64,000 bases of DNA from Pictodentalium vernedei (GCA_031216915.1 CM062294.1:29155128-29219127), one strand, 5' to 3'. Shown: positions 24,256-35,143, numbered from the stretch's first letter. The notes: generated from the sequence alone by a model not told the origin. Numbers and translations are program-made.

Positions 24256-24841
24256 CAGGGAAACCTTTTTATTCACCACTATCAGACCGGTACACGGCAT
24301 ACTTTTGTTCCCCCACTCCGGTGAGTATCGCTTTTCAATGCAATCGAAATCACGGTTCGAGTCTGAGTATATTGTAAAAATCACTTTTTAGATTTTTTTT
24401 TCTTTTTTGTAAATAATTTGAAATATACATTCCTCTTCGTTATACTGTTCAGCAATGAGAACAAAATAGCTCTGTACGTTTTTAAAGGGCCCAAATCACG
24501 AATTTTCAATGTTTCAGTCCGGGTAATAACAACTACACTTTTTAGTGAGGTTTGATAAGAAAATTGCTTCTAAATTCAGCTTTATCCCAAACTGCAATTT
24601 TCTTTTATTCTGTAGTCATTGGGTAACTTAATTTCAATAAACAGGAGAAAATTTAGCAAGTTTCATTGTGTAGAATGAGAGTTGGAGTGAAAGTCAATTC
24701 ACATCAGCAACTTTTGAACCCTGTATCGGCCTCGACAGATATTTGTTGTGACCACCGAACTCAAAACCACTGGATGAACTTTGAGCCACTGACGCCCAGT
24801 ATGCCACATAATCCACCTTGTTTCAAACAGAGAAACTGAAG
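24256..24841. other. Spacer, nothing recognised
   Basis: AT-rich, no open frame with protein character, no long repeat found. Confidence 0.4.
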
Positions 24842-25383
24842 CAGGGCTTATATTTCGTCTAAATTTGTGAGAATCCATTTGGATTCTCGTGAAAATGGTT
24901 GCGAGAATCCATACCTACTATGAGTGTCCCAGAATTCCATGAGGCCACCATGGTTGAACCACTGTTGTATACTGATAACACATGTTAACCTTTTACCCAA
25001 CACACCTTTTTAATTTTTAAAACTAAATTTGATAATTTTTAAACAATAAATAATAAATAAATGATAAAATAATTAAATGAACAATATTTACCAATAAAAT
25101 CTTACAAATATGGCTGTCGTTGGAACCGGCTCAATGAGCCGGTTCCAATGACAGCCATATTTGTAAGATTTTATTGACAAAGTGTCAGGATATTTCAGGT
25201 CATGTTAGCCTTCTATTGGTTAAATTGTTGCCGCTGTGTTAGTTAAAGGGTTAAATTGATTTAATTTTTTTCACGTGAATCCTAGCAGAGGTGCAGCAGG
25301 AATCTACATGGATACTCGCCGATTTTATTGCGCGAATCTTTGTGCGAATCGATTCTCGGATTCTCGTCGAAATGTAAGCCCTG
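24842..25383. mobile_element. CAGGG-type TIR element, copy 1 (542 bp), with nested TTAA MITE
   Basis: Ends CAGGGCTTATATTTCG and CGAAATGTAAGCCCTG, flanked by ctgaag on both sides (6-bp duplication). The subterminal parts contain repeated 'gattctcg/gaatcc' motifs. A MITE with TTAA borders occupies the middle (24985-25254). The second copy at 38202-38744 has the same MITE at the same position. A CAGGG end with 5-6-bp duplication resembles the hAT5/hAT6-type groups; that placement is inference. Confidence 0.85.
24985..25254. mobile_element. TTAA-bordered foldback MITE nested in CAGGG element (copy 1)
   Basis: Begins TTAACCTTTTACCCAACAC and ends GTTAGTTAAAGGGTTAA. The centre near 25131 is a hairpin (ggaaccggctcaatgagccg, continuing to 'tatggctgtc' and 'gacagccata'). 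TTAA duplication plus CCYTTT ends suggests a piggyBac-type origin (inference). Confidence 0.85.
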
Positions 25384-25437
25384 CTGAAGTCACTTCGAAG
25401 AATAGAAACAAGAAAACTTTCTTTAGTATTCTCGTTA

Positions 25438-25645
25438 TTAACCCTTTAACCAACGCAACGGACAAAACCGGCCAGCGCTATTCACAAACTACACAATTCG
25501 ATTTTCATTACTTTTGTCATTTTTGTGGTAGAACATAACTTGCGACCCCTCATTGAAAAGAGCTCATTGAGCTCGTTCCAATGGGGGGGCCATAACTATG
25601 TTTTTGACGTAAAAAATTTAAAAAATTAGTTATTCAAGAATTTTG
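25438..25645. mobile_element. TTAA MITE, 'ggttatgacccctcattgg' family, truncated
   Basis: Starts TTAACCCTTTAACCAACGCA and shares 'ccggccagcgctattcacaaa' (shortened here) and the central gagctcattgagctcg hairpin with the copies at 28705, 29431 and 46052. The right end, expected to be ...GGTAAAGGGTTAA, is missing; the sequence passes into the SINE at 25660. Confidence 0.7.
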
Positions 25646-25659
25646 ATTGCAATAACAGC

Positions 25660-26017
25660 CAAGGTCATATCGTGTCGGTGACAGTTTTACGGGTGGAGGA
25701 AATCGGAGAACCCGGAGACGACGAGCAGCACCCAACTCCGCGCTCCCCGTCATCGTAACTCCGCACTGCAGCACAGGCAGGGTTTAGATTGGTTGAAGAC
25801 ATGCGCACCATCGACGTACAGTACGCCTTAGTACACGGCGTCAACTTGCCGCAATGTGGACAATCGGGGATGAAGTGCCTTTCCCAAGGACACAATGCGG
25901 GAGTCCAAATCGATCGATCGCTCAGACGGTCACCCACCCAAGGACTAACCGGGCTCGACATTACTTAACGCTGGTGATCTAACGAGAACCGGTTACCGCA
26001 ACGCCACCGCGCCCCCA
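25660..26017 (-). mobile_element. 5S rRNA-headed SINE (SINE3 type)
   Basis: Read on the minus strand from about 26017: a head with 'ccggttctcgttagatcacc', 'gttaagtaatgtcgagcccg' and 'gttagtccttgggtgggtga', which matches 5S rRNA from its internal control region to the C-box (TGGGTGACC). The body follows ('ttgtgtccttgggaaaggca', 'gtactaaggcgtactg', 'catgtcttcaaccaatctaa') and is shared with the tRNA-headed copy at 32416. The 5S head would supply the polymerase III promoter. Short frames across it are not genes. Confidence 0.85.
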
Positions 26018-26229
26018 GAAGTGTCGTCTAAACTGGAAAAGTTGCAACCAATATTCTAAAAGATCTAAAACAAGTCTATTTTCAAATAAAAATGAAAACC
26101 GATTTTCAAATAAAAATGGCTGCACTAAAACACCATTAAATAATTAACATAAAATAGCTCGAAAAGCTAGGGACATTGAATTTGTGCTCATAAAAGAGTA
26201 ACATTTCTCACTTAATGTGTCCGGTATCA

Positions 26230-26370
26230 GGGGGGGGGGGGGGGGGGGCACTAAAACTTTGCAAGACGTGACGTCCTATTTTTTATTCGGCTCCTTTTTA
26301 CACCCACCCACCCACTACGTGAAACTTTTCTACTACCGTTCTCAGACACCCACCCCCCCCCCCCCCCACT
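26230..26370. repeat. G-run and C-run microsatellites
   Basis: A run of about 18 G starts near 26230, and a run of about 16 C lies near 26351-26367. Assembly length of such runs may be unreliable. Confidence 0.8.
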
Positions 26371-26402
26371 CTCCCATTAAAATCCAAAATAAACTTACCC
26401 CA

Positions 26403-26669
26403 ATTGCCCACGTGGGGGCACGATGACGCTGTGTGCTGAGACGTACTGCACGCCGAGGTGCACGTCTTCAGCCAATCTAACCCTTCTCTGCTATGTAGTA
26501 CGCAGTACCGCTGTGCAGTGTGTAGTACAGTCGTGGGTTATGATGTTGAGGAGCTGACAGCTGCTCGTCGTTGCTCGGTGGTTCTCTCCGGGCACTCTGA
26601 CTTCCTCCACCCATAAACCTGTCACCGACACGATATGATCCTGGTTGTTAAAGCGTCGTTACACACCAA

Positions 26670-26748
<79 letters not shown>

Positions 26749-26765
26749 ATTAATAAATAAATAAC
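26403..26765 (+). mobile_element. 5'-truncated SINE with long (AAAT)n tail
   Basis: Plus-strand copy of the SINE body (gtactgcacgccgaggtgca, cttcagccaatctaaccctt, acttcctccacccataaacc), lacking the pol III head, and ending in about 24 AAAT units (26668-26763). The tail just before the run (cgacacgatatgatcctgg) differs from the 'gattagccattgtgcataa' tail of other copies, so it is a subfamily. Confidence 0.8.
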
Positions 26766-27595
26766 TTGGGTTGAATTTAGTGTATCAGAGAGAATTTTCT
26801 CCAAATACTGTCTGCACATTTTCTACATTTCGAACAAGACACCCACCCCCTACTAACGTGTGACATTTTCCCAGATTTAGCCCAATGTTCTCACATATAA
26901 AGCCTCCTGATGTTGTATTTATGTTAAGAGTGTGATGTACATCATCTTTAAGGTTTGAAACACAAATAATGGTATATATTAGCTGATATATTGATATATT
27001 TTTAAAAAATTCAAAAAATTGCACGAGTTGGAAATGCACATTTTTGGCGCACTCAAGAGACCCACCCACCCCCACGTCACGTCTTGTAAATTTTTGGTGC
27101 CCTCTTGGCAGGCAAAAATTAACACCAATTCAATGGGGAATTTTCATATTTCTCAAAAATTATATAAAACCTATGAAAGTTATATTCGCTGTGCACATCA
27201 ATCCTTTAAGTACAATATATATACTCTCAATTGGTGATATTATCGAACGCTTTCATTCAACCAATTTTTTTCCCACGTTGATATAAAATGCTACTGTTAT
27301 TTCCTGTACAATTCCATGTAAAATGATAGAAAATTGCATTTTTGTCAACTTTTAGCGGTTAATATATATTTTTATTTTTTTTTGCTTCATATTAGCAATG
27401 CTCTGCGCATACCGGCATATAATATAGAAATTGCCATACAAAAATATACAAGCTGACATTTGCCCATTTTTCGCCTTTGATGTTAAAACCAAGAAAAATT
27501 TTTTTGTAGTAAAAACAGTTAAAATCGCAGTCCACAATATCAGATAAGTTTCCGCGTGAGTACAAATGAAAAGGTGAGATAACCCCTAAGCGTCT
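26766..27595. other. AT-rich spacer, nothing recognised
   Basis: Contains 'acccacccacccccacgtcacg' type CA-rich segments but no gene, tandem array or long inverted repeat that I can support. Confidence 0.35.
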
Positions 27596-27815
27596 TAATT
27601 AATTTCTGGTCAACTACTAAAAAAAAATCATTGTATAACTAAAAAAAAATTGGGGGGGGGGGGCTTCGGAAACATAGGTTATGACCCCTCATTGGAACGA
27701 GCACAATGACCACGTTCCAATGAGAGGTCATAACCTGTTTTGGAAACAAAAAATTCAAATATAAAAAAACTGGATGCCGATTTTCGTGTATAGCGCTGGT
27801 CGGTTCATTCTCAGC
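27596..27815. mobile_element. Degraded TTAA MITE copy
   Basis: The core 'ggttatgacccctcattgg', 'aacgag...cgttcc' and 'aatgagaggtcataacctg' with 'tagcgctggtcggtt' identify the family; the TTAA ends are not intact. A G11 run precedes the core. Confidence 0.6.
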
Positions 27816-27966
27816 TGATTTCTCCGCTTCCGACAACTGTTCCCTGGCGATCAAGATTTCATTCACACCTTTCAGAGGTTCAATGTTAATTGGATTACAG
27901 CTCGACTCCAGTATTTACAAGGGGAGATAACTTTCCCAAGAGTCAATATCTATGACGATTTGTTTA

Positions 27967-28030
27967 GTTTTATTTATTTATTTATTGGTGTTTAAGGTCA
28001 CATACTTATGCACAATGGCTAATCATTACC
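27967..28030. repeat. SINE tail fragment
   Basis: tttatttatttattggtgtt followed by taaggtcacatacttatgca and caatggctaatca: the common SINE 3' tail in reverse, without a recognised body. Confidence 0.6.
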
Positions 28031-28680
28031 GAACTTTGACGATAAAAGTTGAGGATGTTTTTCACAAACTCACGCATGCGCATTCACATCTGGAACAATT
28101 TTTGGGTATTACTGAATATTAAGACAAATCATTTAATTTCTCACTAGAATCATTTAATTGATAATTAGTAGACTAGGCTATCAGTATCTACTACATTTCA
28201 TTTCAACTTAAAACAGATAACACTGAACATATACAACAAACAAAAAGTACAGGGACTGACGGGAAGAAAATACCAGATAGTGGATAATCACTCCCCTCAT
28301 TTTAATTTTGCGCGAGTGGAAAATTTAGAAGAGTCATTTCACCCCCTAACCTAAAGTAACAACCAAGACTGGTCAGCCCTATACACGGAAAACCCCATAC
28401 AACTTTTTAGTTTTTTTCAGTTTTTGTTCCAAATATTGAGCTGGACAGTTAATTGGTTTTCCGTTTTGGCTCCGTTTCGGGTTTTTTTTTTTTTTGACAA
28501 ACCGGAAAACTGAAAAACCCCAGCAAAAACCGTCGAATGGTTTTACAGATTAAACTATCTCAGTTGGGGGATCCGGGCAAGTGGCCCTCGCCATGTGGTC
28601 TATCTGGCGAAGGGGTAAAATACATCGTGTTGTCAATTGTCGCATTTTCTTCCTTCTTGACTCAAACATCAGATTACGTT
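28031..28680. other. Spacer, nothing recognised
   Basis: No convincing coding frame or repeat structure. Confidence 0.35.
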
Positions 28681-28688
28681 CTGGGCTG

Positions 28689-29146
28689 TTATTGATTTAT
28701 TTGTTTAACCCTTTACCCAACGTAACGGCCAAAATCGGCCAGCGCTATTCACAAAAATCGTCAATTAATTTTCATTATTTTTTCATTTTTTGTCTCAAAA
28801 ACATAGGTTATGACCCCTCATTGGAACGAGCTCGTTCCAATGAGGGGTCATAACCTATGTTTTTGAGACAAAAAATAAAAAAAATTAGTTATTCAAGAAT
28901 TATTTTTGCAAGTGTCGTCTGCTTTTCATGTTAGGTAAAGGGTTAAGGTCATAAATTTCTGCAGAATGGCAAACCATGATCACAACCTGGATACAAAGTA
29001 AAGTTTAGTCGTTTATACCTTTGTTGCCCATTTTAGAGGACTTCCACCCCAGGCACTGGTGATCGGGTCTTATTTTACCAGTAAAACACAGCTTGTTTAC
29101 TGCAGGAAACAAGCACTACTGTCCTTCCCGGTGTTCCCACGGGGAG
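28689..29146 (-). mobile_element. SINE-like family C copy split by a TTAA MITE
   Basis: The tail 'ttgatttatttgtttaa' is followed, after the MITE, by 'ggtcataaatttctgcagaa' and the family C body to 'gttcccacggggag'. Removing the MITE restores the usual tail, so the MITE inserted at the TTAA that is part of the SINE tail. Confidence 0.75.
28705..28946. mobile_element. TTAA foldback MITE inserted in a SINE tail
   Basis: Starts TTAACCCTTTACCCAACGTA and ends GTTAGGTAAAGGGTTAA. The central hairpin is 'ggttatgacccctcattgg', then aacgagctcgtt, then 'ccaatgaggggtcataacc'. TTAA is the duplicated target. Confidence 0.9.
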
Positions 29147-29160
29147 TCTGAGCTGTTATA

Positions 29161-29911
29161 TATACTGTCCAAAAGAAGTTAAGCCCACCCCCCTCCCCCT
29201 CCCCCTCCCCGCCACCCCCTATAATACCAGTGGGTGGGTATACAGTAAATGTGTAAATTCTCCTGAGAAAACCTGCTATTTCAGTTGGGGGAATATGCCT
29301 TATTACTGAAGCAAGGGTTTCCAGGGCTTTCTTTTTTATTGAATTAGGCACCGCCGACGTCATCACAACGTTAAAAAACGTCACGTGGTTCAGTGCCTGA
29401 TGGAACAGCCTCAAGCATATCTAACACACCTTAACCTTTTACCTAACATAAAAAGCAGACGACACTTGCAAACAAAATTCTTGAATAACTAATTTTTTTC
29501 ATTTTTTGTCCCAAAAACATAGGTTATGACCCCTCGATGGAACGAGCTCGTTCCAACGAGGGGACATAACCTATGTTTTTGAGACAAAAAAATGAAAAAA
29601 TAATGAAAATTAATTGGCGATTTTTGAGAATAGCGCTGGCCGGTTTTGGCCGTTACGTTGGTAAAGGGTTAATCGGAGTGGCATGCTGTCCATGACCTTC
29701 CGAATTTCTCTTACTGTGATGTTGTCTCATTTTTCTATAAGCACACGGCAGTGAAGTGGTCAATAGCCAGCAAATATTCACCAGTTTTAAGGATGCATCC
29801 CAGATCCAATAGAGGAATGCAGAACGTCACACACAATATGAGCTATTCGTATACCCACCCACAGGTAATTTAGGGGGGGGGGGGTGCTTAACTTGTTTTG
29901 GACAGTATACT
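29161..29911. mobile_element. TIR element resembling Tc1/mariner, containing a nested MITE
   Basis: The left end tatactgtccaaaagaagtt plus 'aagccc' matches the right end 'tgcttaacttgttttggaca' plus 'gtata' inverted. An inner pair, 'gtgggtgggtatac' and 'gtatacccacccac', extends the arms to about 80 bp. The end sequence resembles mariner-type termini. No intact transposase remains. The MITE at 29431-29672 sits inside. Confidence 0.65.
29431..29672. mobile_element. TTAA foldback MITE (reverse orientation)
   Basis: Starts TTAACCTTTTACCTAACAT and ends CGTTACGTTGGTAAAGGGTTAA (outer 17 bases are the terminal repeat). Same hairpin core as the copy at 28705, inverted relative to it. Confidence 0.88.
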
Positions 29912-31205
29912 GTATGTTCTCAACACTGAATCAAAATCGAGGTTTTCCCTGAATCGAATCAAATCTAATAAATCAAAACAGCACAGCTCGTTCCAAAAAC
30001 ACAGGCTATAACTTCTCACAGAAACGAGCTTATCGATTTGGCACAAAAAAGAAAACTTGTATCATACGAGAAAATCTTTAGCAATTGTTCCACTAGTAAA
30101 TCTTTTAGGGCGATGATGACGAGTGAGAGTGATTCCTTTCCTGTCAGTCCCCGACTATCCACAACTGCAATAACATTAACATCTAAGAATTTCATATATC
30201 AACTTTTAAAACAATTGTTTTGTATTAATAAAATATGTAAAATTAATTGAGGCATACAAAACATGACTCGAAGACCTACGGTGTTTATCTCAAGTTGCTT
30301 GTCAACACTGTCGACGCCGATTGCTTTTCTATGGCGAACTCTGTGGGTGTTTAAATAAAATATTTATTTGCTGCATTGTTTGAATCGAAGGTAAGCTCTA
30401 AGCTATATTGCGAGCATCAGGAAAACCTGCCCAAACCATATATTGCCGAAACACTGCAAAACATTGGAATAATTTGGGTGCAATTATCTGATTTAGGCAC
30501 AGCGTTTTCCGTCGTTAGTTGGGAAGAATTTAAAGGCCTGATGCAAACTCGTGAACATTTGGTCCACCAAGCTATTTTGAGTATATTCTATATTTTTTTT
30601 TCATACAGATAACTCTTTACCTGACGTATCGATCTGTGTACTTTACGACTTGTTGGATAACTAGGAATATCCCTCAGTAGCTTCCTAAATGACTTCTCCT
30701 AAACACCAGAATGGCACGCAATGACACCGGGGTGACATTAAAAAAAAATAACATTTTAATGTAAAAAATGTGTTTTAATACCAGGGTCGAGATCTTAATC
30801 ATAAGAGACCATTTTTATATTTTTGTTCCAAACACACTGAAAAGTGGGCGAGTATAAATACTCAGCGACAGTGTTTGAAAAACACAGTCAGAACTTGTCA
30901 TTCCGGAGTTTAGGAGGCCCAATTCGGCGCATCACTTCGCCTTCGATACTGTTACAAGCAATTCAATGCCGGCTTTATCAACAGTAGAAGAAGTTCATCC
31001 TATTCTAGACCGTTTTAGTGTTGTTATGGATACAAAATTAGATGTATAATAATAATAATAAAATAATAAAGTAAAATAATTAATTATATATATAGAAAGG
31101 GACTATGTGAGTGATATTGAGCATTGAACTGGGTAACTTTTCCGAAAAAAAACCTTGTTGATCGATTCGCCCAGGAAGGGTTTCTTTATTGTACGAGTCG
31201 ACACA
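29912..31205. other. Spacer, nothing recognised
   Basis: AT-rich; open frames at 30038 and 30376 lack recognisable domains or splice context and I do not call them. Confidence 0.35.
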
Positions 31206-31318
31206 CCCAATTCCAAATGGGATGGGGACGTTTTGGCCTTGAGACATTTCGGCCCTGGGACGTTTCGGACTTGAGACGTTTCGACCTGGGACGTTTCGGC
31301 CTGGGATGTTTCGGCCAC
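31206..31318. repeat. Degenerate GGGACGTTTCGGCC tandem repeat
   Basis: About seven ~15-bp units of the type 'tgggacgtttcggcc' and 'tgagacgtttcg'. A related patch lies at 33585-33700 in which the orientation switches (gggacgttt... then ...aaacgtccc). Confidence 0.75.
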
Positions 31319-31342
31319 GTAGAAAGATGGCGGAGAGACAAC

Positions 31343-31555
31343 TTAACCCCCAACACTCTGATGTCAAAATACCAAAATTTCAGGAAGCTGTTTTTTCCCA
31401 TAATGCATCTAGAAATTTAACCAATTCAATCTTGTTTGACAGAGCTCAATGAGCTCTGTCAAACGAGATTGAATTGGTTAAATTTCTAGTTGCATTATGG
31501 GAACTTTTTTCTGCCTGAAATTTAGATATTTTGACATCAATGTGAAGGGGGTTAA
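31343..31555. mobile_element. TTAA foldback MITE, second family
   Basis: TTAACCCCCAACACTCTGAT at the left and 'acatcaatgtgaagggggtt' plus aa at the right; inner arms 'aatttaaccaattcaatctt' and 'agattgaattggttaaattt' around the centre gacagagctcaatgagctct. The TTAA border suggests piggyBac type. Confidence 0.85.
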
Positions 31556-32065
31556 ATAAGATAGATCAGTAGAAGAATGCTCTGACAATATGTGTACACT
31601 GATTTTTCTGCCTGACAATACACATACATGTACTTGTGCAACGAAATCGAGCATTCTTCAAAAGGAGTGGATTAATAAATTAAACATTGAATTCTGTCTC
31701 TATAAATTGCATAGATTTATGTGGATTAGTGAAAAATAATCGACGCCCCATACAACAAAGTGACGCAAGAAGAGTACTTTTTATTATTGGATACTATCTA
31801 ATGGCGGAAATAACCTATTGTTCCCATGTTTCCCTGGTCTTATGCCATTAGATGCTATTTCTTGGCCCCACTGATTATAGTGAAAACAAGCCGCGGCTTC
31901 CGAATTATAATCAGTTATTCCATTGGTTGATTATCTGCATTACCAACATGGACAGTGGATTGCCAGTGTTTGGGAACACGTGATAGTACCAGTTTATTAA
32001 ATAATATTAAATCTGAAAAAATCGCGACATCGACGCCGTGGCTGCGACGGGTGGTGCAATCTCAC
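31556..32065. other. Spacer, nothing recognised
   Basis: No gene or structured repeat identified. Confidence 0.35.
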
Positions 32066-32325
32066 AAAATTCTAAGTTCATCAAGGGCCATAACTCCAAG
32101 AAAAATATTTGGAACAACACATGCATTGAACAGTGGCTAGACATCAATAAGATACACTTACATGCCAAATATAAAGTTATTCCATCAAGTATTTTCAAAA
32201 GTTATTGAGTTTTGAAACTCGTTGGTCACAGACAAACTCTTTGGTCACAGACAGACCGACCGACCGACAAACAGACCGACAGGCAGACCGACACTGCCAC
32301 TTATAGAGCTGCTAATCGCAGCTAA
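32066..32325. repeat. Dispersed repeat ending in GACCGACC run
   Basis: Contains 'atcaagggccataactccaa' and ends in 'cagaccgaccgaccgacaaa' then 'agagctgctaatcgcagcta'. The general form (ggccataactc..., then GACC/GGAC run) is shared with the repeats at 43.3 and 53.5 kb. Confidence 0.6.
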
Positions 32326-33235
32326 AAGTGTAATAATTTTGCGTTTATTCGTTGAAAACGCTGCAGTGGAGCTTTTTCAATGAATAAACATGAAATTATT
32401 GTGACAGATATATATTATTTATTTATTTATTGATGTTTAAGGTCACATATTTATGCACAGTGGCTAATCATGACCGTGACAGTTTTACGGGTGGAGGAAG
32501 CCGGAGTACCCGGAGAGAACCACCGAGCAACGACGAGCAGCTGCCAGCTCCCCAACATCGTAACTCCGCACTGCAGCACAGGCAGGGTTAGATTGGTTGA
32601 AGACATGCGTACCATCGACGTGCAGTACGCCTTAGTACACTGCGTCATCTTGCCCCCACGCGGGCAATGGAGATGAAGTGTCTTGCCCAAGGACACAACG
32701 CGGTTGCCGCAGGTGGGATTCGAACCGAGGACCTCTCGGCTTGCAGCCTGCACCTCTACCTACTGAGCCACCGCGCTCCCCCAACAGATATATATAAAAA
32801 TTGGGGTTAGTCTTATCTAGAAATGCATTAAATTATATTATATCTTTAGAATTGTAATAATTTTGCATTTATTCGTTGAAAAAGCTGAAGTGAAACCTTT
32901 TCAATGAATATTTACGCAAAATTATTGAGCCAAATTTAGATAATAATTAATGTAACAGACATATCTAGCAATTTATTAAATTAAACAAAATCTAGTAAAA
33001 AATGTAATAATTTAATAACAATTAATGTTACAGACGTATATGGCAATTTATTAAATTCAATGCAATCTGGTAAAAATGTAAGCATTTTGCTTTTATTCGT
33101 GGAAAAAGCTGAAGTGGAGCCATTTCAATAAATAATAACGCAAAATTACTGGAGACAAATATAGTATAACAATGTTACAGACTTGTCTGGCAACTTACTA
33201 AATTAAATTAAATTCGTTAAAAGTCTATTAATTGC
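32326..33235. repeat. Tandem repeat split by a SINE
   Basis: The block 'tttattcgttgaaaa-gctg' with 'ttttcaatgaata' and 'gcaaaattatt' recurs near 32332, 32860 and 33080, with intervening 'aatttattaaattaaa' segments. The tRNA-headed SINE (32416-32783) lies inside the first unit. Confidence 0.7.
32416..32783 (-). mobile_element. tRNA-headed SINE with 12-bp target duplication
   Basis: Read on the minus strand: the head gcgcggtggctcagtaggta has an A-box (tggctcagtagg), and ggttcgaatcc is a perfect B-box. The body (ttgtgtccttgggcaagaca, 'gtactaaggcgtactgcacg', 'catgtcttcaaccaatctaa') is the same as in the 5S-headed SINEs, and the tail is 'catgattagccactgtgcat' then 'aaataaat'. Target duplication acagatatatat at 32404-32415 and 32784-32795. 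Confidence 0.92.
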
Positions 33236-33285
33236 AGTTTATTTTAGTCACTGCCAAACAACGAGAAATTCATTTAAGAAAGGGG

Positions 33286-33310
33286 CGGGGGGGGGGGGGG
33301 GGGGGGGGGG
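33286..33310. repeat. Poly-G run (about 25 G)
   Basis: Homopolymer following ggggcgg. The true length is uncertain in any assembly. Confidence 0.85.
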
Positions 33311-34560
33311 GATATGCTCCCATTTATTCCAAGTTTCCTTCAGTCGTTTTTCAGGTTCGACACATGATGGTTTGCTGTTTTTCAATACAAACCGATTTAA
33401 GAACACCAAAACTCAAGAATCATCTATATAAGTGACAACTGACAGCTTGTCACAATATTTAATTATGTACTGAGTTGTGAAAAAAAAACTCGAGAGGTGT
33501 AAATGTTGAATAATATTTAAAAATATTTACTGACTCATAAACAATTTTTTATTTATTGGGGCCGTAATGACTTGGTAAAAGTTTAAAAAGTGAGACGTTT
33601 CGGCCTCCTAAGGTGGGACGTTTGGACCTTTTATGGGGCGAAACGTCCCAGCCGAAACGTCCCAGACCGAAATGTCTCAAGGCCGAAACGTCACGAACTC
33701 TTCCAAATTCCTTGTTGTAAATTGACATTTAAAATGTATTGTTCTAAAAAATTAACATTAATAAAAAATATGAGAATATTCTCATTTGTAGTATTATAAA
33801 TATTAAATTTCATCTGACTAAGCGCCTTATCGGTTTTGGCTGTTTACTATGTGAGCTATGACTGTGTCGTCCGTTCCCTAATCTCGTCTTGCTACCAATA
33901 GTCACACTATAGTTACCTAGATTATCTTACAATACTTCCACGCGAGAATACAGCCAAGCAAGTGGCATCGTCACACATCCAGCGTTGATAGTGGTCAACG
34001 CACTACACATAACGGAGGCCATGGCTTCCGTTCTGTGGAGAGCGGCGGCTTATAAATTGTAGCCTCTCAGTAGGCCTATTTACTTCATTGCGATCTTCAT
34101 CTTTTGACTGCTCTATTTCTTCTATATTCCCTAAATTCATAAATGTGTTTCCAACCTACATGTATATCAAACTGTATCTCTAATTAGTAAATCAGCTAAT
34201 GGTATGGATTTAATTTATTTTATAGTTGTTTCTCGATGATATTATATGTAATTAATTAATGATGTGGAAACGACCTTGTACAAGCCATTGGCTTTCTGTC
34301 GAATCCACAAACATCTTTACATTCTATGCTGTACCCATCGAAAGTTGGAAATAAATATTGTTTAAAACTAAAACTAAATTTCATCTGTGAGTTGAATAAT
34401 TAGTTCGTAAAATTATCATGGGAAAGTGGGACTACTTTTTTATATTGAGTGATTTGGCTTGTACATGCCTGAAAGAACGACCAGCTGATCTTTGTTATTA
34501 TTTTGAAAGGTACATATTTGCAGTCGAATGGAGTTGATTATTGCATAGTCAACTGTCATG
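33311..34560. other. Spacer with one short inverted GGGACGTTTCGG patch
   Basis: Apart from the patch at 33585-33700, no gene or element was recognised. Confidence 0.35.
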
Positions 34561-34571
34561 TACCATAGAAT

Positions 34572-35143
34572 TAGGGATCTGCGAATCACAAATTTCTTTT
34601 CGAATCGAATCGTGTCTCTGATATCGACATCGAATCGAATCCCGAATCGAATCTTAAAAGACAAGTTATTTCATATTGCATCAAATGGAAGTTACGGAAC
34701 ACTGTGATGACACTTACGCGACGGAGTGAACACCTTTAAACACCAATAACTAAATATTCTCTGTAGCACCGTCTCTGAAACAGCTAGGCCTATTGTCCAT
34801 AGTTTTAGTTTTTGAAGGCCTAACTTGTTACTATTCACGTTCTTAAGAACGTGAATAGTAACAAGTTAAGCCTTCAAAAACCAAAACTATGGATAATGTT
34901 CTGGGCCAAATTCACACCTTACCTAACAATTAAACATTGTCAATTACTCAAATAAATAGGAATTGAGCCTACATGAATGAATTTTCTAATGACAGTTTTA
35001 TCCTATTTTTGTTGGAAATGTAACAAATTGAAGTTAGTACGAGAGATTCGAAAAAATCGAATCCTGAGACTGATTCGGATCGATCTCGAAGCATACGCAT
35101 GGTATCAATATCGAATCGAATCTCGAATATTCGCAGGACCCTA
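34572..35143. mobile_element. 572-bp non-autonomous hAT element
   Basis: Ends TAGGGATCTGCGAATC and 'atattcgcaggacccta' with a perfect 8-bp target duplication catagaat (34564-34571 and 35144-35151). Subterminal regions are full of cgaatcgaatc repeats. The centre holds a foldback: 'catagttttagtttttgaag' and 'cttcaaaaaccaaaactatg' around cgttcttaagaacg (about 34787-34900). Confidence 0.93.

Noticed and set aside
25920-26010. 5S rRNA gene
   Set aside because: Only the 3' two-thirds of the 5S control region is present and it is fused to a SINE body and tail.
32695-32783. tRNA gene
   Set aside because: A and B boxes are present but the acceptor end runs into the SINE body, with target duplication around the whole unit.
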